A DNA stretch of 34,962 nt, taken from Chara braunii (taxonomy: Eukaryota > Streptophyta > Charophyceae > Charales > Characeae). The notes beneath the pieces are model-generated. The model ran no database searches, was not told the DNA's origin, and saw only the letters and a list, made by a program, of their open reading frames with translations. Below, piece by piece: positions 20,585 to 30,830 of this stretch (the first letter of the stretch is position 1; each line of letters begins with the position of its first letter). Where the stretch lies: the NCBI GenBank assembly GCA_003427395.1, contig BFEA01000040.1, positions 2,120,701-2,155,662 of the forward strand, read 5' to 3'. Both the position numbers and the translations under genes were made by a program.

Positions 20585-21620
20585 TTAACATAATGACAGT
20601 TGAGCAGATTATTGAGCTGGTAGCAGATGGGGAGGCGCAAACTGCAGTAGTCTTGATAGACCTAGAAGACATATGATCGAGTAGGGTGGGAGTTTTTGCA
20701 AGAGGGTTTGGCGGTTTTTAGGTTTGGTGAGCATGTTAAACATGAGGTCCAAGCGCTACATACTGGAGCAATGTCTAGATTAGTTGTTAATGGGAAACTC
20801 TCAAATCCCATTACGTTGAACAGGTCGGTCTGCCAGGGTTTCCCTGTTGCTCCGTATTTGTACCTTTTTTATACGGAAGTGACGCATATCATGATTAGAT
20901 GTAACGTGCAAGTACATGGTTTTCTACTGTCGTCGAGAGAGTCCGTCAAAACAAAGGCGTTTGCAAACGACTCTGCCACTTTTACTTCACTCCAAGGTCA
21001 GGCCTTTCAGGCATTTAAGGATATAATCTCACTTTTATGTCATGTTTCGCACGTGAGAGTCGACTGACAAGTCATCCCTTATCATACCACCAATAGAGCA
21101 TCCCCCAAAATAGTGGGGATTGAGAGTGGTGACAACATGAAAGATTGTTGGGCATCGGATTTCCTTCACGCCACATTTGATGACAGCAGCGTCACACATT
21201 ATGGAAACGTGAGGAAGGTATTGGCCCCTTGGGTCGCATGGAAAGGGGTGAGCCTGTTTGATAGATCCTTAGTCATAAATAATGTTTTTTTCTCGACAAT
21301 TTGGTTCCAGAGAGCTCTTCATCAAATGTACGAACCAGCGCAACAGGTCATCAAGAACATGGCGACACGCTATCTGTGGAAGGAAGAAACTTCACCAACC
21401 CCTTTTTGCCTAAGGTGGCTTGACAAATCATAACTCAGCTTAAAAGGGCGGGTGGGTTGGCTATTCTGGACCCGGGGTGCCAAATCATGGCGCCTCTTCT
21501 TAACGTTAAAAATAGTGATATTTTGCTTGCAACGTAAAACTCTCACTTGTTCTTTGAGTGGCCATCTTACCTAGCGTGGTCACCCCTTCTTAGCTACTTA
21601 GACCTTGAATCTCGTGACTT
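20585..21620 (+). pseudogene. LINE copy C, 3' part (RT palm and thumb)
   Basis: The frame resumes after the 4.1 kb insertion with TVEQIIELVADGEAQ, then RT motif A (LIDLE, a one-base frameshift, then YDRVGWEFLQEG). Motif B follows as QGFPVAPYLYLFYTE, then the active-site box, which reads FAND instead of the usual F/YADD. The later region has DRSLVINNV, then a segment resembling LAILDPGCQ. Frameshifts, stops and the lost catalytic Asp make it inactive. Similarity to LINE-type proteins ends near 21620. No polyA tail or target duplication could be identified at the 3' end. Confidence 0.9.
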
Positions 21621-22264
21621 AGTAGCCGCACATCACAATTTTAACGCCCAACCTCGCAGACACCAATGCGAATGATGTGTCGTCGTCCCAACAAGGAGAA
21701 TAGAGTCATATACATGATCAACTTGGAGTCGACAAGTCGTCAGTTGGTGAGAACATGGAAGGTGACGTCGACGATGGATACGCTATAGTATATCTTCCTT
21801 CCATGAGCTTCAGATAAGACGCACTACATTAGAACCGCCAACATTTTTCTTCACATTCAAATTGGTGGCAGACCTCGAGGCTGTTTTATTTATTTTTTTA
21901 AGAAGGGCGGGCGAGTTTCGAGGTAAAGCAAAAAGGGAATAAGAGATATACCACGCGAGGCGTGGTGGAGCGACCGGGAGGGCGTAACGTATTTTTTTCC
22001 CCTTTGGGGGGGTGACGTCAGTGTGTAAGGGAGTTCGAAAGTTTATTGACGTCATTGTGTGCAGAAAAAAAACGAACGAACGGGGACTGGCGTGTTCATA
22101 CAAGGATTGTTCAGACCTCGCACTTGACATACTCTAGATTGGACCCAAGTGGATGAAGAGTTGAAAAATCACGAAGATCCACTGCGAGCAAGTGAAAGAT
22201 CGTTGACATCGATGACAATCGAGGGGGACAGCGACAATCGATGGAGAGCGTCAAAAGGGAAGGG
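21621..22264. other. Unassigned DNA with two TGACGTCA sites
   Basis: TGACGTCA at 22013-22020 and at 22047-22054 are in direct repeat 34 bases apart, each followed by one base and TGTGT. A minus-strand 106-codon frame (21810-22130) crosses them and is unsupported. Confidence 0.4.
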
Positions 22265-23840
22265 GTTACGTTTATCTTTCATTATTACTTAATTGGATTA
22301 TTTGTTATAAATTATAATGATAATTTTTATTATAACTGTAAATAATGTAATAACTATATTTTCGTCTATTTATATGAAATATTTCTTGTATGATTCTCAA
22401 TTAATTGTTTCATTTGTCATTTATTGCATTATTTATTGTAAATATTACAATAATCAGGATTGTCATCCCGAACGCCCGAATGTTCGACACCCCCTCTCGA
22501 CACGTTCGACCGTTCGGCCAAACGCGAAAAAAAAATAAAAAAAAATCCAAAAATCTGATGCAAAAGAATAAACTAAACAACATTTGCCTTAATGTTAGAT
22601 CCAAATTATTTACCAAATTCGAAATAAAAATCAAATACTAAAAATAAATAAAAATAATTAAAAAAATAAAAATAAAATGAGAATGAAATTATTGAGTGGG
22701 TGAGCACGTTTTTGACACCACTATCTTTGGCGATTTTTCATATTTTTTTTTCCATGAAAAATGCCATGAAAATTTATATATGTGTATCTTACATAATAGA
22801 GAATCTATAAATAAAGTTAAAAAAAATAATAATTTTTTTCATGCCCCGAAATTAAGAAAAAAACAAAAAGTGAAAAGAAAAAAAAAATAAATTAGTGAGT
22901 GGGTAAGAAAGTTTTGACACCATCATTTTTGCCAATTTTTTATTTTTTGTTGGTTGAGAAGAATGACTTCAAAATTAAGTGGGAGGTACCTTACATCACA
23001 AAAAACTCGAAAAAAAATTTAAGAAAAAAATAACAATGTTGAGGTACCAAAATATTTTTTTTCGCGGGGTCTGAACCCCTTCAGGTTCGGGCCCCATATA
23101 GGGACCCGAATGCCCGAACGTCTGGGGGTCAGCTTAGGGGCCTCCGTACATTCAGCCTGGCAACTCTGACAATAATTTATTGAATTTATTTGAAAAACTA
23201 GATCGACTATATTATTCAGATAAATTCACCAAGGAATAAAATATAAATATTCTTCATTTTAAAAAATAAATCTAATTTTAAAATATATAGTTATTTCCTG
23301 TGTCGCATCGTGTTCGAGTTCGGTGACTGAACCTGAACGTTCGTGACCAAACGCGAACGAGCGCCAAAACCTTCCGAACGCGAACATAAAAATATTATTT
23401 AAAAAAATATATATTAATAAAAACTCTAAAAAAGAAAAATGATACGTAAAATAATAATACAAAAAATGTATGTCAGGGAGATACGCTCAAATTCGTAACC
23501 AAAATCGAGTTAAAAATAAAAATTTATTATTATTTTTAATTATTTTTTGTATGTTCGATCGAATACCTTCGGGAGGTGTTCGGTTGAACATCCGAACATG
23601 TTCGGATGTTCGGAAAAACTCCGAACATGTTAGGTGTGCTACACATGTTATTTCTTTTTCTTATGATATTCCATAAATAATTAATGTTATAATTTTATAA
23701 TAAATTTATGTCCCAAATAGATATTAAATTCATATGTATCTAATATTCATTTATTATATTATTTATTTTATATTTTGTATATAGATATGTATACATATGT
23801 TCAACTAATAATATAATTTTTTATTTGCCTCCATAATTAA
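22265..23840. other. AT-rich block with scattered GTTCG/CGAAC clusters
   Basis: Strongly A+T-rich DNA is punctuated by GC islands rich in TTCG and CGAA words at 22469-22530, 23309-23385 and 23552-23635. A segment starting GAGTGGGT and containing GTTTTTGACACCA or its variant occurs twice about 197 bases apart (about 22694 and 22891). The short frames are AT-driven and not credible genes. Confidence 0.55.
23586..23611. repeat. 26-bp perfect palindrome
   Basis: The half-site GAACATCCGAACA (23586-23598) is followed immediately by its exact complement (23599-23611). Further CCGAACATG words follow at 23630. It lies in AT-rich DNA, so its GC content also stands out. Confidence 0.85.
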
Positions 23841-24651
23841 AAATGCAAAAAGAAAACAATCACTACTCTCTCATGCGAGACGGTTGCTGTGGTGTCAGTG
23901 TGTGGATGGGCAAAGGATTGATCGTGCGGATAGTGCTTACGATGGATCACAAAGATTGTTCAACGCCGACTATGGGCAATTTTATGTTCGTATGTTTAGC
24001 ACGACTGGTAACAAGGTGGCCCTTACCAGGGCAGGGGGGTGGCGTATTGAGTGTCTGTCGCACTAACTTTCACAAGTGAGAGCCTCGAGGCTGCCAAATT
24101 ATCATATAGTAGTATTCTTTATCCACATTGGTCTTAAGTCAATAGGCATTCCACACCCACCCAACTTGGGTTCCAAACACACAATCTCATACAAAAAACC
24201 AGGATGGTGGCAACTTCACAGGAAGACAAGTTGCACAAACTTTCAACTTTTTTCAATCCTTCACAACCAACCCCTTGTCCTGCTACGATGCTTGTTTCTC
24301 CATAAGGAAGTCTGACAAATTTGAGACGACATGCACAACTCCCGGATCGGCATTTAAATCACTAGTATTTTTCCTCGCTTGAAAATCAAATACGCGCCGG
24401 TATATTCGGAAGCCAAGCGGGTTCAAACCGTTTCTACGCTGCATAGAAGCCATTAGTTTACATTCAACTAATACTAAAAACAAACTCTTAATAAAAGTGG
24501 TATTATTATTCCAAGTAATTTGGTTGAATTGACAATTATATACAATTTTCTTTTGTTTGTTGTTTTTTTAAAGGTTGTGAACGCATGAAATGAAGCAAGC
24601 CGCTTCTCAATTTATCACACGTACTATAAAACAAGAATCAGTAGTATCGGA
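23841..24651. other. Unassigned DNA
   Basis: Overlapping short plus-strand frames at 23843-24079 have ordinary composition but no recognised motif. Minus frame 24283-24483 is unsupported. Nothing else was identified. Confidence 0.4.
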
Positions 24652-24772
24652 TAAAAGTGACTACTAGTAGTAGCGCGAGCCAAAATGAGGCTCGTGACGT
24701 TTTTTTTTTTTTTTTGCGTAGGGCAATTGAGGCTAAACATCGATAACTGAGAAAGGTATTCAATTTGGTGGT
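24652..24772. mobile_element. Degraded TTAA element D (right end only)
   Basis: The right part resembles the right half of element B: GCGTAGGGCA, then ACATCGATA, then GGTGGT followed by TTAA (24773-24776). The left end is eroded or deleted, so the start coordinate is approximate. Confidence 0.45.
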
Positions 24773-24776
24773 TTAA

Positions 24777-25291
24777 GCTTCAAAACGCTTTAGGTACTCA
24801 AAAATATTTTTGCTTATGAAGTGGTTGGTTCAAATCCTAGCTACAGGGGAAGTGTTCCACTACTTGGAGAGTTTAGAGAGTTTGTCTATCCATTATTGCG
24901 GCAGCCTCACATAGATTTGGCTTGCATACTAGCCTGCCAAGCCTAATGAGACCCAATATGGTACACAACATTGTACCAATTTTGGACAATGGAAAAAAGG
25001 GAGAATTTGAGTCTGTTTCGTGCACCACATTGGGAAAAGGAGGCTAAAGCACAATAAGTGGTTTAGAAGAGCACTCCCTTGGGACATTCGTTCAAAAGCG
25101 GAATGGTAAGATTAACATAGCCCCTTTTAATTCAAATACGCAAAAACGTCCAAATTGAGAATTGGTTTGCAAGAGCAAAACAAAGGCGTGGCCAACCAAC
25201 TTCAAGAGAGGAAAAGGAAGAGACAAGATGATGACCAAACCCAGGCATCATCCCTCCTTCAATCCCTAGCCAAGCCTTGATGACAGGCGGT

Positions 25292-25293
<2 letters not shown>
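24777..25293. other. Unassigned DNA
   Basis: No gene was recognised. A tRNA B-box-like GGTTCAAATCC lies at 24828-24838 without an identifiable A box. Confidence 0.4.
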
Positions 25294-25327
<34 letters not shown>

Positions 25328-25339
25328 CGAGAGAGAGCG

Positions 25340-25421
<82 letters not shown>

Positions 25422-25422
25422 N

Positions 25423-25507
<85 letters not shown>
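25294..25507. repeat. Compound CA/GA microsatellite
   Basis: (AC)n at 25294-25324 passes into (GA)n to about 25507, with one ambiguous base at 25422. The true length may differ because such tracts assemble poorly. Confidence 0.95.
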
Positions 25508-25508
<1 letters not shown>

Positions 25509-25623
25509 ACTGGAAGCATGCATTTTCAACTCCCAATACGTGGGATCGCGCAGCTTGGACATACTTATTTTTCCTCCATTTTTCATCTTATCCTTTTTTT
25601 TTTTTCCTTACTGGTACAACCCA

Positions 25624-25808
25624 CAGTTTCACCCGTGAAATGAATTTGCAATCCAAGACAGTGGATTCACAATTCCAGAGGTGAGGTCCCACTTAGGACC
25701 TCACTCCACTACACAAGTTTCACCAGTGAAATGAATAAGAAATCCTAGAGAGTGGATTGACAATTCCAGAGGTGAGGTCTCGCTCAAGTCCTTGCTCCAC
25801 TACACAAA
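25624..25808. repeat. Tandem duplication, unit about 92 bp
   Basis: Two units share TTTCACC-GTGAAATGAAT, GTGGATT-ACAATTCCAGAGG and TGCTCCACTACACAA-type segments. In the first unit GTGAGGTCC and GGACCTCAC form a 9-bp hairpin. Confidence 0.7.
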
Positions 25809-25926
25809 AGTCCACATCTATCTGGGCAATGTGCACCACATACATTCGAGCTGACCGAACATTTCTGGATCTATCAGGATCACGGAGAGGTTGAGATAGA
25901 GTTACAACGTTCCGAGTCTAAAGCAA

Positions 25927-26113
25927 AGTGAACCCCTTGCTTGCATCGCCCATTGAACCGGCCACGTGCATAATCAAAACCAGGTGCAGTGTTACCTTTG
26001 CAAGTGAACCCCTTGCTTGCATCACCCATTGAACAGGCCACATGCATAATCAAAATCAGGTGCAGTGTTGCCTTTGCGAGTGAACCCCTTGCTTGCATTG
26101 CCCGTTGAACCGT
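25927..26113. repeat. 76-bp tandem repeat, about 2.5 units
   Basis: Units begin AGTGAACCCCTTGCTTGCAT at 25927, 26003 and 26079, exactly 76 bases apart. They are followed by a short GTTGAACC repeat at about 26104-26122. Confidence 0.9.
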
Positions 26114-26122
26114 TGAACCGTT

Positions 26123-26914
26123 GAGCGGGTTCAACAAACCTGCCGAAAAAGAACCTGTCTTGTGTCTGTGTGTCAGCATTGGCACGGGTCCCAGCTTCAG
26201 CTAGAAATGGTTGGGCCCCGCCTTCGAGGTCTTGGTCGCCCTTTGGGCTGCCCCACCACGCCCCGCATGGTATATCAGTTTTCCTCCTGCTGCAAGTTGA
26301 CTTCCCCTGGCCTGATACCGACCTTCTCGGGCCCGATGCGCCTCAGTACAGTCTCGCAGGTGTCGTAGAGCCTAGGGACTGCATTCCTTTGCCCCTCCCG
26401 ACACATCAAGACACCTACTCGCCAAACTTAGAAGATGGGAGATGGGGTGTCACTTTGCCCCCCTAGGTGAAACCAGGCCCACAAGGGGGAGTTGTTCGCA
26501 GCCCGTCAGGGGTGCGTTTTATGCCCCTGAGAACATTTTTCATCGTCGTTCATTATACGGTCGTTGGAAGGCTGGAAAAACAAGGCATGGCAGTTTAGGG
26601 GGTGGTGGCATCTTATTTGAAACTGCAGGACCGGTAGCTGCCCGTGGGACCGCACGGGTTTTGGTCCAGGACCGCGTAGGACCAGTAGGAGGCCGAGGGG
26701 GCCGTAGTCCTTTTTCGAAATTGAAACGGTGCGGGTCCACTTTTCTCGAATAGCAGAGTTCCTCGAATAGAAAACATACACTTTGTACAACCTGTACCCT
26801 TTCTATTCGGATTTCCAAAAAAAAAACCTCTTGTATTCCGATAAAATTACTTCTTCTTTTTGTTGGAGGTCAGTGCCTGCCCTTGTGCTCCCTGCCACTG
26901 ACATGCGGCATGCT

Positions 26915-26920
<6 letters not shown>
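26123..26920. other. Unassigned DNA
   Basis: Overlapping frames on both strands (26162-26818) lack recognisable motifs. Confidence 0.4.
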
Positions 26921-27003
<83 letters not shown>

Positions 27004-27057
27004 GCACACACACACACACACACGCACACACACACATGGTCTCTCTCTCTCTCTCTC
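26921..27057. repeat. Compound CT/CA/CT microsatellite
   Basis: (CT)n 26921-26950, (CA)n with a few variants 26951-27036, (CT)n 27041-27057. Confidence 0.95.
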
Positions 27058-28116
27058 ACATAGACACACAGTCAGTTGTATGTTCATCTGTTTTCTTGTT
27101 GTTGTCTGTCCTCCCCCTAATCTTTTCTAAGCGTTTTTGCTTGCCCAAACTGAGCACCCTTAAGTAGTGCCAAACAGTCGGTGGTTCCTCGTTTGGAGTG
27201 CCTACTGCATTCTTATGGGGGCCGCTCAGTTCGGGATGTCTGTGTTGCCTGTAGGTGATGATGGATGGTCGTCGGAGTGACTCCCTGGCTCAGTGGGTGG
27301 TGGGAACTAACAGTCTACAGGGTTCAATCGTGATGTGAGTAGGTCATGCGCTGCTTTGCTCCGTGTTGGATATGTGGACTGCCTCGTTTGTGCACCACCG
27401 CCGCCTTGCTAACTGTCCCCCTTGCTTTGCATGTTGTTCTCTGCAAGTTGCTGTGTTCGCTGTGTGGTGTGGCCGTGTTGTCGGCGTTGCCGTATGCTTT
27501 GCTGCTCCGCTGCCTTGCTGCCCATCCGCTGGCCGTGCCTTCCGTGTTTCCGCGCTGCGTGCTATGTCTTTCCTTGCAGTCGTTTTTGGCGTTGTGCAGC
27601 CGTGTTGCCTCTACTGTGCTGCCTGGTGCTCCACAGGGTCGTCGCCCGCTGCTATGTTCCGCTTGGGGACAGTCTGCCTTCAACAAGGGTCAAAGGGTTC
27701 ATGACCCAAACCATCCAATACGGAGATTCCCGCAGATTATCGAGGGTTCAGCCTCCTGACGAGTCGGTGCAACTCCGACGAAACAATCTTTCATCATCAG
27801 TTTTTATTTTATTTTTTTCAGGCTCTGAAACTTTAATGGACTTTACTTTTTTCTGATTTGCCTGCCTTTTGTGCTTGTTGTTGTCTGCCGTCCTATATCC
27901 CTCGTGCCCGTTGCTGGCGTGTTGTCTTCCCTCCCTCCTCCCCCATGCCCTCCAGCCTATGTGTTGTCTTGTTGTCTGTGGCCTGTGTGTTTCGTTGTTC
28001 TCCCTTCCTTGCCTTTGGACTCGACTCCACTCAGATGCATATTCTCCTCCTGAAGTGTTGCGATGGTATGGTGCATGGCTTTTACTGTGCAGAAGTGTCC
28101 GCAATATGTGTTCACA
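27058..28116. other. Unassigned, Cys/Leu-codon-biased DNA
   Basis: The plus strand is rich in TGT, TGC, GTT and GCT words. Three plus frames and a minus frame are open over roughly 27324-27856, typical of skewed composition and not of a gene. The stretch 27850-28060 has similar composition. Confidence 0.45.
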
Positions 28117-28193
28117 CACATCATCACACACATCATCACACACATCATCACACACATACACACACACATACACACACACATACACACACATAC
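28117..28193. repeat. CA-rich tandem repeat with CATCATCACACA units
   Basis: Three 12-bp CATCATCACACA-type units are followed by CACACATA-type repeats. Confidence 0.9.
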
Positions 28194-28380
28194 ATTCTCC
28201 TGCCTATTGATGGGGAGCGCCACCTGCTGGAAACTAGGTCCAGCGTCCCATGAACATCATGAATAAAGCACCAACAGGGACCCCACACACACACTCTCTT
28301 CGAGTTGTGTATAGCGAACATGACACTACCTTACCCTTCCCGAACCACATAAACAAAGGAACTACGGACTGTGCACCCGT

Positions 28381-28442
28381 GCCCTCACGGTAAGTCAATG
28401 GGAATAAGATTGCCCTCACGGTAAGTCAATGGGAATAAGATT
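28381..28442. repeat. Perfect 31-bp tandem duplication
   Basis: 28381-28411 and 28412-28442 are identical (starting GCCCTCACGGTAAGTC). Identity implies a recent duplication or an assembly stutter. Confidence 0.9.
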
Positions 28443-28465
28443 CCCACCACGGAGTCCTATAGCCA

Positions 28466-28532
28466 TCCATGCGTGCCATGTCTATCTCTGTATAGACGGA
28501 TGGGTGCCACTGTCTATCTCTGGATAGACGGT
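28466..28532. repeat. Two copies of a small GTCTATC hairpin motif
   Basis: GTCTATCTCTG(T/G)ATAGACGG occurs twice. Each copy can fold on GTCTAT and ATAGAC with a short loop. A 10-bp GTCACACAG-type duplication follows. Confidence 0.65.
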
Positions 28533-28816
28533 CACACAGGTCACACAGGTAGGCAGACAGGTGGTGCTTTTCGCAGCTTTGTGGCTGCAAACACCACATG
28601 TCAACCTCACCTCCCAACTCCTTGTTTTTTTTTTTTACAAAACTATACTCTTCTCTCAATTTTTTTTCCTCACACTACCTACCTACCACTACTCATACTC
28701 CTTGGGCACGGTTCCACTAGCAAACGAGTCATGGACTATTTGGACCTGTGCGACACGAGGAGAAAAGAGAAATAAATAAATTTAAAAGGCATAATGGATT
28801 AAAAGAAATGGTGAGG

Positions 28817-29106
28817 AGGCTCAGACACTTACTCCAATCGTTTTTGCCGGTGGGATGTTTAGCGGTCTTGGATGGCGGCAAAGCCCTACCATGGGAGAGG
28901 CAAAGAGCATTGGAACAAGTGTCTGAATCTGGACGTTTTCCACGCAGATATGCAGAAAAGTTTCAGTCACAGTTGTTTGCACTTGTCCACAAAAGTGAGC
29001 AGGTTCAGACACTTATTCCAATCGTTTTTGCCAGTGGGATCTTGAGTCATCCAATCGTCTTGGATGTTTAGCCGTCTTGGATGGCGGCAACGCCCAACCA
29101 TGGGAG
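28817..29106. repeat. Direct and inverted repeats around TCAGACACTT
   Basis: A segment beginning TCAGACACTTACTCCAAT (28819) recurs directly near 29006, together with a following GTCTTGGATGGCGGCAA and CCATGGGAGA. An inverted copy of the start lies between them at about 28911-28929. It looks like a rearranged small repeat family. Confidence 0.65.
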
Positions 29107-29490
29107 ATGAGCGAGTCCCTTAGTGTGCCCCACGGGACTGCCTAGTGAGGAACGACTTAAGAGTACTTGATTTTTTTTTTTGTTTTGGACAACCACCAAT
29201 CAAAAACAGACTTGCTATTTCTTTTCCCCACATCCTGTTATTCAACAAAAAAAACAACAACAAGAAGCACAAATTTTAAATATACAAACATCTTTATTTT
29301 GCTACCCTCGGATTTCGATGCAGCAACGGCTGGCGGATGTCCCACAGACGTCCCACAGAAGGGCCTCATATGAATCTAGCCACTGAGTGTACCTATCCTG
29401 CCCCCAGGCCCATGATCTACGGACTGACAGTCTCTCAAGAATACAGATCAGAAAATGAGTGAGGAAAAATGTGGAGAGAGATAGCCCTTC
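29107..29490. other. Unassigned DNA
   Basis: Short overlapping plus frames only (29167-29386). Nothing recognisable. Confidence 0.4.
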
Positions 29491-29598
29491 GCTCCGCTAC
29501 TCTCGAAATGTGCAAAACGAGAATGAATCTTCTGCTAGAACATGGCAAGATACACCGCCATGATTTTTGTCTTTTGTGCTTGCCGAGAGTAGTGGAGC
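29491..29598 (+). mobile_element. Small fold-back element, family V, copy 1
   Basis: The 108-bp unit has inverted ends GCTCCGCTACTCTCG (29491-29505) and its complement (29584-29598), one mismatch in 15. The interior contains GTGCAAAA, AACATGG and AAGATACACCGCCATG. Three more copies follow within 1 kb. There is no coding capacity, and no clear target duplication. Confidence 0.75.
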
Positions 29599-29699
29599 AA
29601 CGCCCATACCGTATACCCTAGAGATTGTTTTTATCACATTTGCACAGTGGCGGGGCAGAAGGGACCAAAGCGCATCTGAAGGCCCATCGGCGGCGCGCC

Positions 29700-29880
29700 T
29701 TTTTTTTTCTTTTCTTTTTTCTTTTTTTTGCTTTTTTCTTTTTTCTCCGTCGCCTCCAAGGGAAATTTTATTACTTTGACGGAATGAAACGTGGTTGGCG
29801 CCGAACCTCGCCCCGAGGCAAGGAAAAAAAAAGAAAAAAAGGAAAAGAAAAAAAAAGAAAAAAAAGAAAAAAGAGAAAGC
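29700..29880. repeat. PolyT/C tract facing polyA/G tract
   Basis: The T/C-rich run (29700-29750) and A/G-rich run (29820-29878) are roughly complementary. They sit between oppositely oriented family V copies and extend that inverted arrangement. Confidence 0.8.
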
Positions 29881-29927
29881 TCCGAGGCAGATGTCCATTC
29901 CGAACGTGGTTGTGAGGGCCACGTGTA

Positions 29928-30155
29928 AGTGAGGGGCTCGCTCCAGTACTCACGACGTGCACAAAAAAACAATAAATATGGCGGTGTATCTTTCCATGTT
30001 CTACGGGAAAGTTCGCTATCATTCTGCACATTTGGTGAAGGGTGAAGCCAGGCCATTACCGCTCTCGACATGCACAAAAGACAAAAATCATTGCGATGTA
30101 TCTTTCCATTGTTTTAGCGGAAGATTCACTCTCGTTTGGCACATTTTTATGAGAG
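29928..30155 (-). mobile_element. Family V copies 2 and 3, tandem, inverted
   Basis: Two minus-strand units (about 29928-30032 and 30046-30155) carry AATGTGC, ATGGAAAGATACA and TTTTGTGCA(T/C)GTCG in the same order as copy 1. They are opposite to copies 1 and 4. Confidence 0.75.
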
Positions 30156-30339
30156 AAGAATATAGCTTACTAAAACAAAAAAAATAAAATGAGTAGTGGA
30201 TCGAGGCCCCTACGCTCCTACCACAGCAGCGCGCAGTGCGGCGGCGCGTACTAAGGCATCATCAAATCCCAAAAAAAAAAAAAAAAAAAAAGGCATCATC
30301 CGTTACAGGCCCTCACACACATAGGGCCGGCGCCACAGC

Positions 30340-30470
30340 GCTCCACAACTCTCGTCTCGAAATGTGTGTGCAAAATGAGAGTGAATCTCTAGCCAGAACA
30401 TGGAAAGATACACCGCCATGTGATTTTTTTGTCTTTTGTGCATGTCGACAGTAATGGCGCGAGGCCCATA
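30340..30470 (+). mobile_element. Family V copy 4
   Basis: The plus-strand unit contains CTCGAAATGTG, GAGAGTGAATCT, GGAAAGATACACCGCCATG and GCATGTCGACAGTA, and shares the trailing GCCCATACC with copy 1. Its inverted ends are more eroded. Confidence 0.75.
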
Positions 30471-30629
30471 CCTCCATGTCTCCGCGATGGCGACCAGGTC
30501 TCCGCGATGGCGACCAGGTTCGTCGAACTGCGGGTGCAGAGACAAGAGTTTTTTTTTTTTTCCTTTTGGGGAAAAGAGAGGAAGACAAGAGTTCGAATCC
30601 CGCTTTGCTCTGAGTTTGTTTTTTTTTCT

Positions 30630-30740
30630 GAAAAGGGCAACGGTAATTCAGTAAGTTGTTATTGTGTTAAACTGACTTACTGCACCTGGACTTGAACACG
30701 GGTTCTATTGGGTTTACCAGCTGCGCTATAGGCCCGTTGG
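30630..30740 (-). mobile_element. tRNA-derived SINE relic
   Basis: On the minus strand TAGCGCAGCTGG (30717-30728) fits the RNA polymerase III A box and GTTCAAGTC (30689-30697) fits the B box. Only 19 bases separate them, shorter than in a tRNA, and the acceptor and D stems do not close, so it is not a tRNA gene. An 8-bp hairpin (30649-30656 with 30675-30682) and an A run follow, as in SINE tails. Confidence 0.45.
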
Positions 30741-30751
30741 TGATGAACTCC

Positions 30752-30830
30752 GAGTTACTGACCTCGGTCAAATCTGATTTACTGGCCCCGGTTAAATCTG
30801 TTACTGACCTCGGTTAATCTGAGTTACTTA
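30752..30830. repeat. 24-bp tandem repeat, about 3.4 units
   Basis: Units of the form GAGTTACTGACCTCGGTCAA start at 30752, 30776, 30800 (shortened to 21) and 30821 (partial). Confidence 0.85.

Noticed and set aside
23594-23605. CGAAC-AT-GTTCG resembling a bacterial LexA box
   Set aside because: The spacer is two bases, not four, and the context is eukaryotic.
24828-24838. B-box-like GGTTCAAATCC as a tRNA or SINE
   Set aside because: No A box at a fitting distance and no cloverleaf could be drawn.
25132-25684. Several 100+ codon frames across the CA/GA tract
   Set aside because: Pure dinucleotide repeats are open in every frame. They encode only Arg-Glu, Ser-Leu or Thr-His repeats.
25927-26113. 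CRISPR-like array
   Set aside because: Contiguous 76-bp units without variable spacers, in a eukaryotic genome.
27324-27856. Long Cys/Leu-rich frames on the plus strand and one on the minus strand
   Set aside because: Three overlapping plus frames plus an antisense frame are open at once, a sign of biased composition and not of coding.
30591-30599. Plus-strand B-box-like GTTCGAATC
   Set aside because: No A box upstream. It lies beside the minus-strand SINE relic and may be chance.
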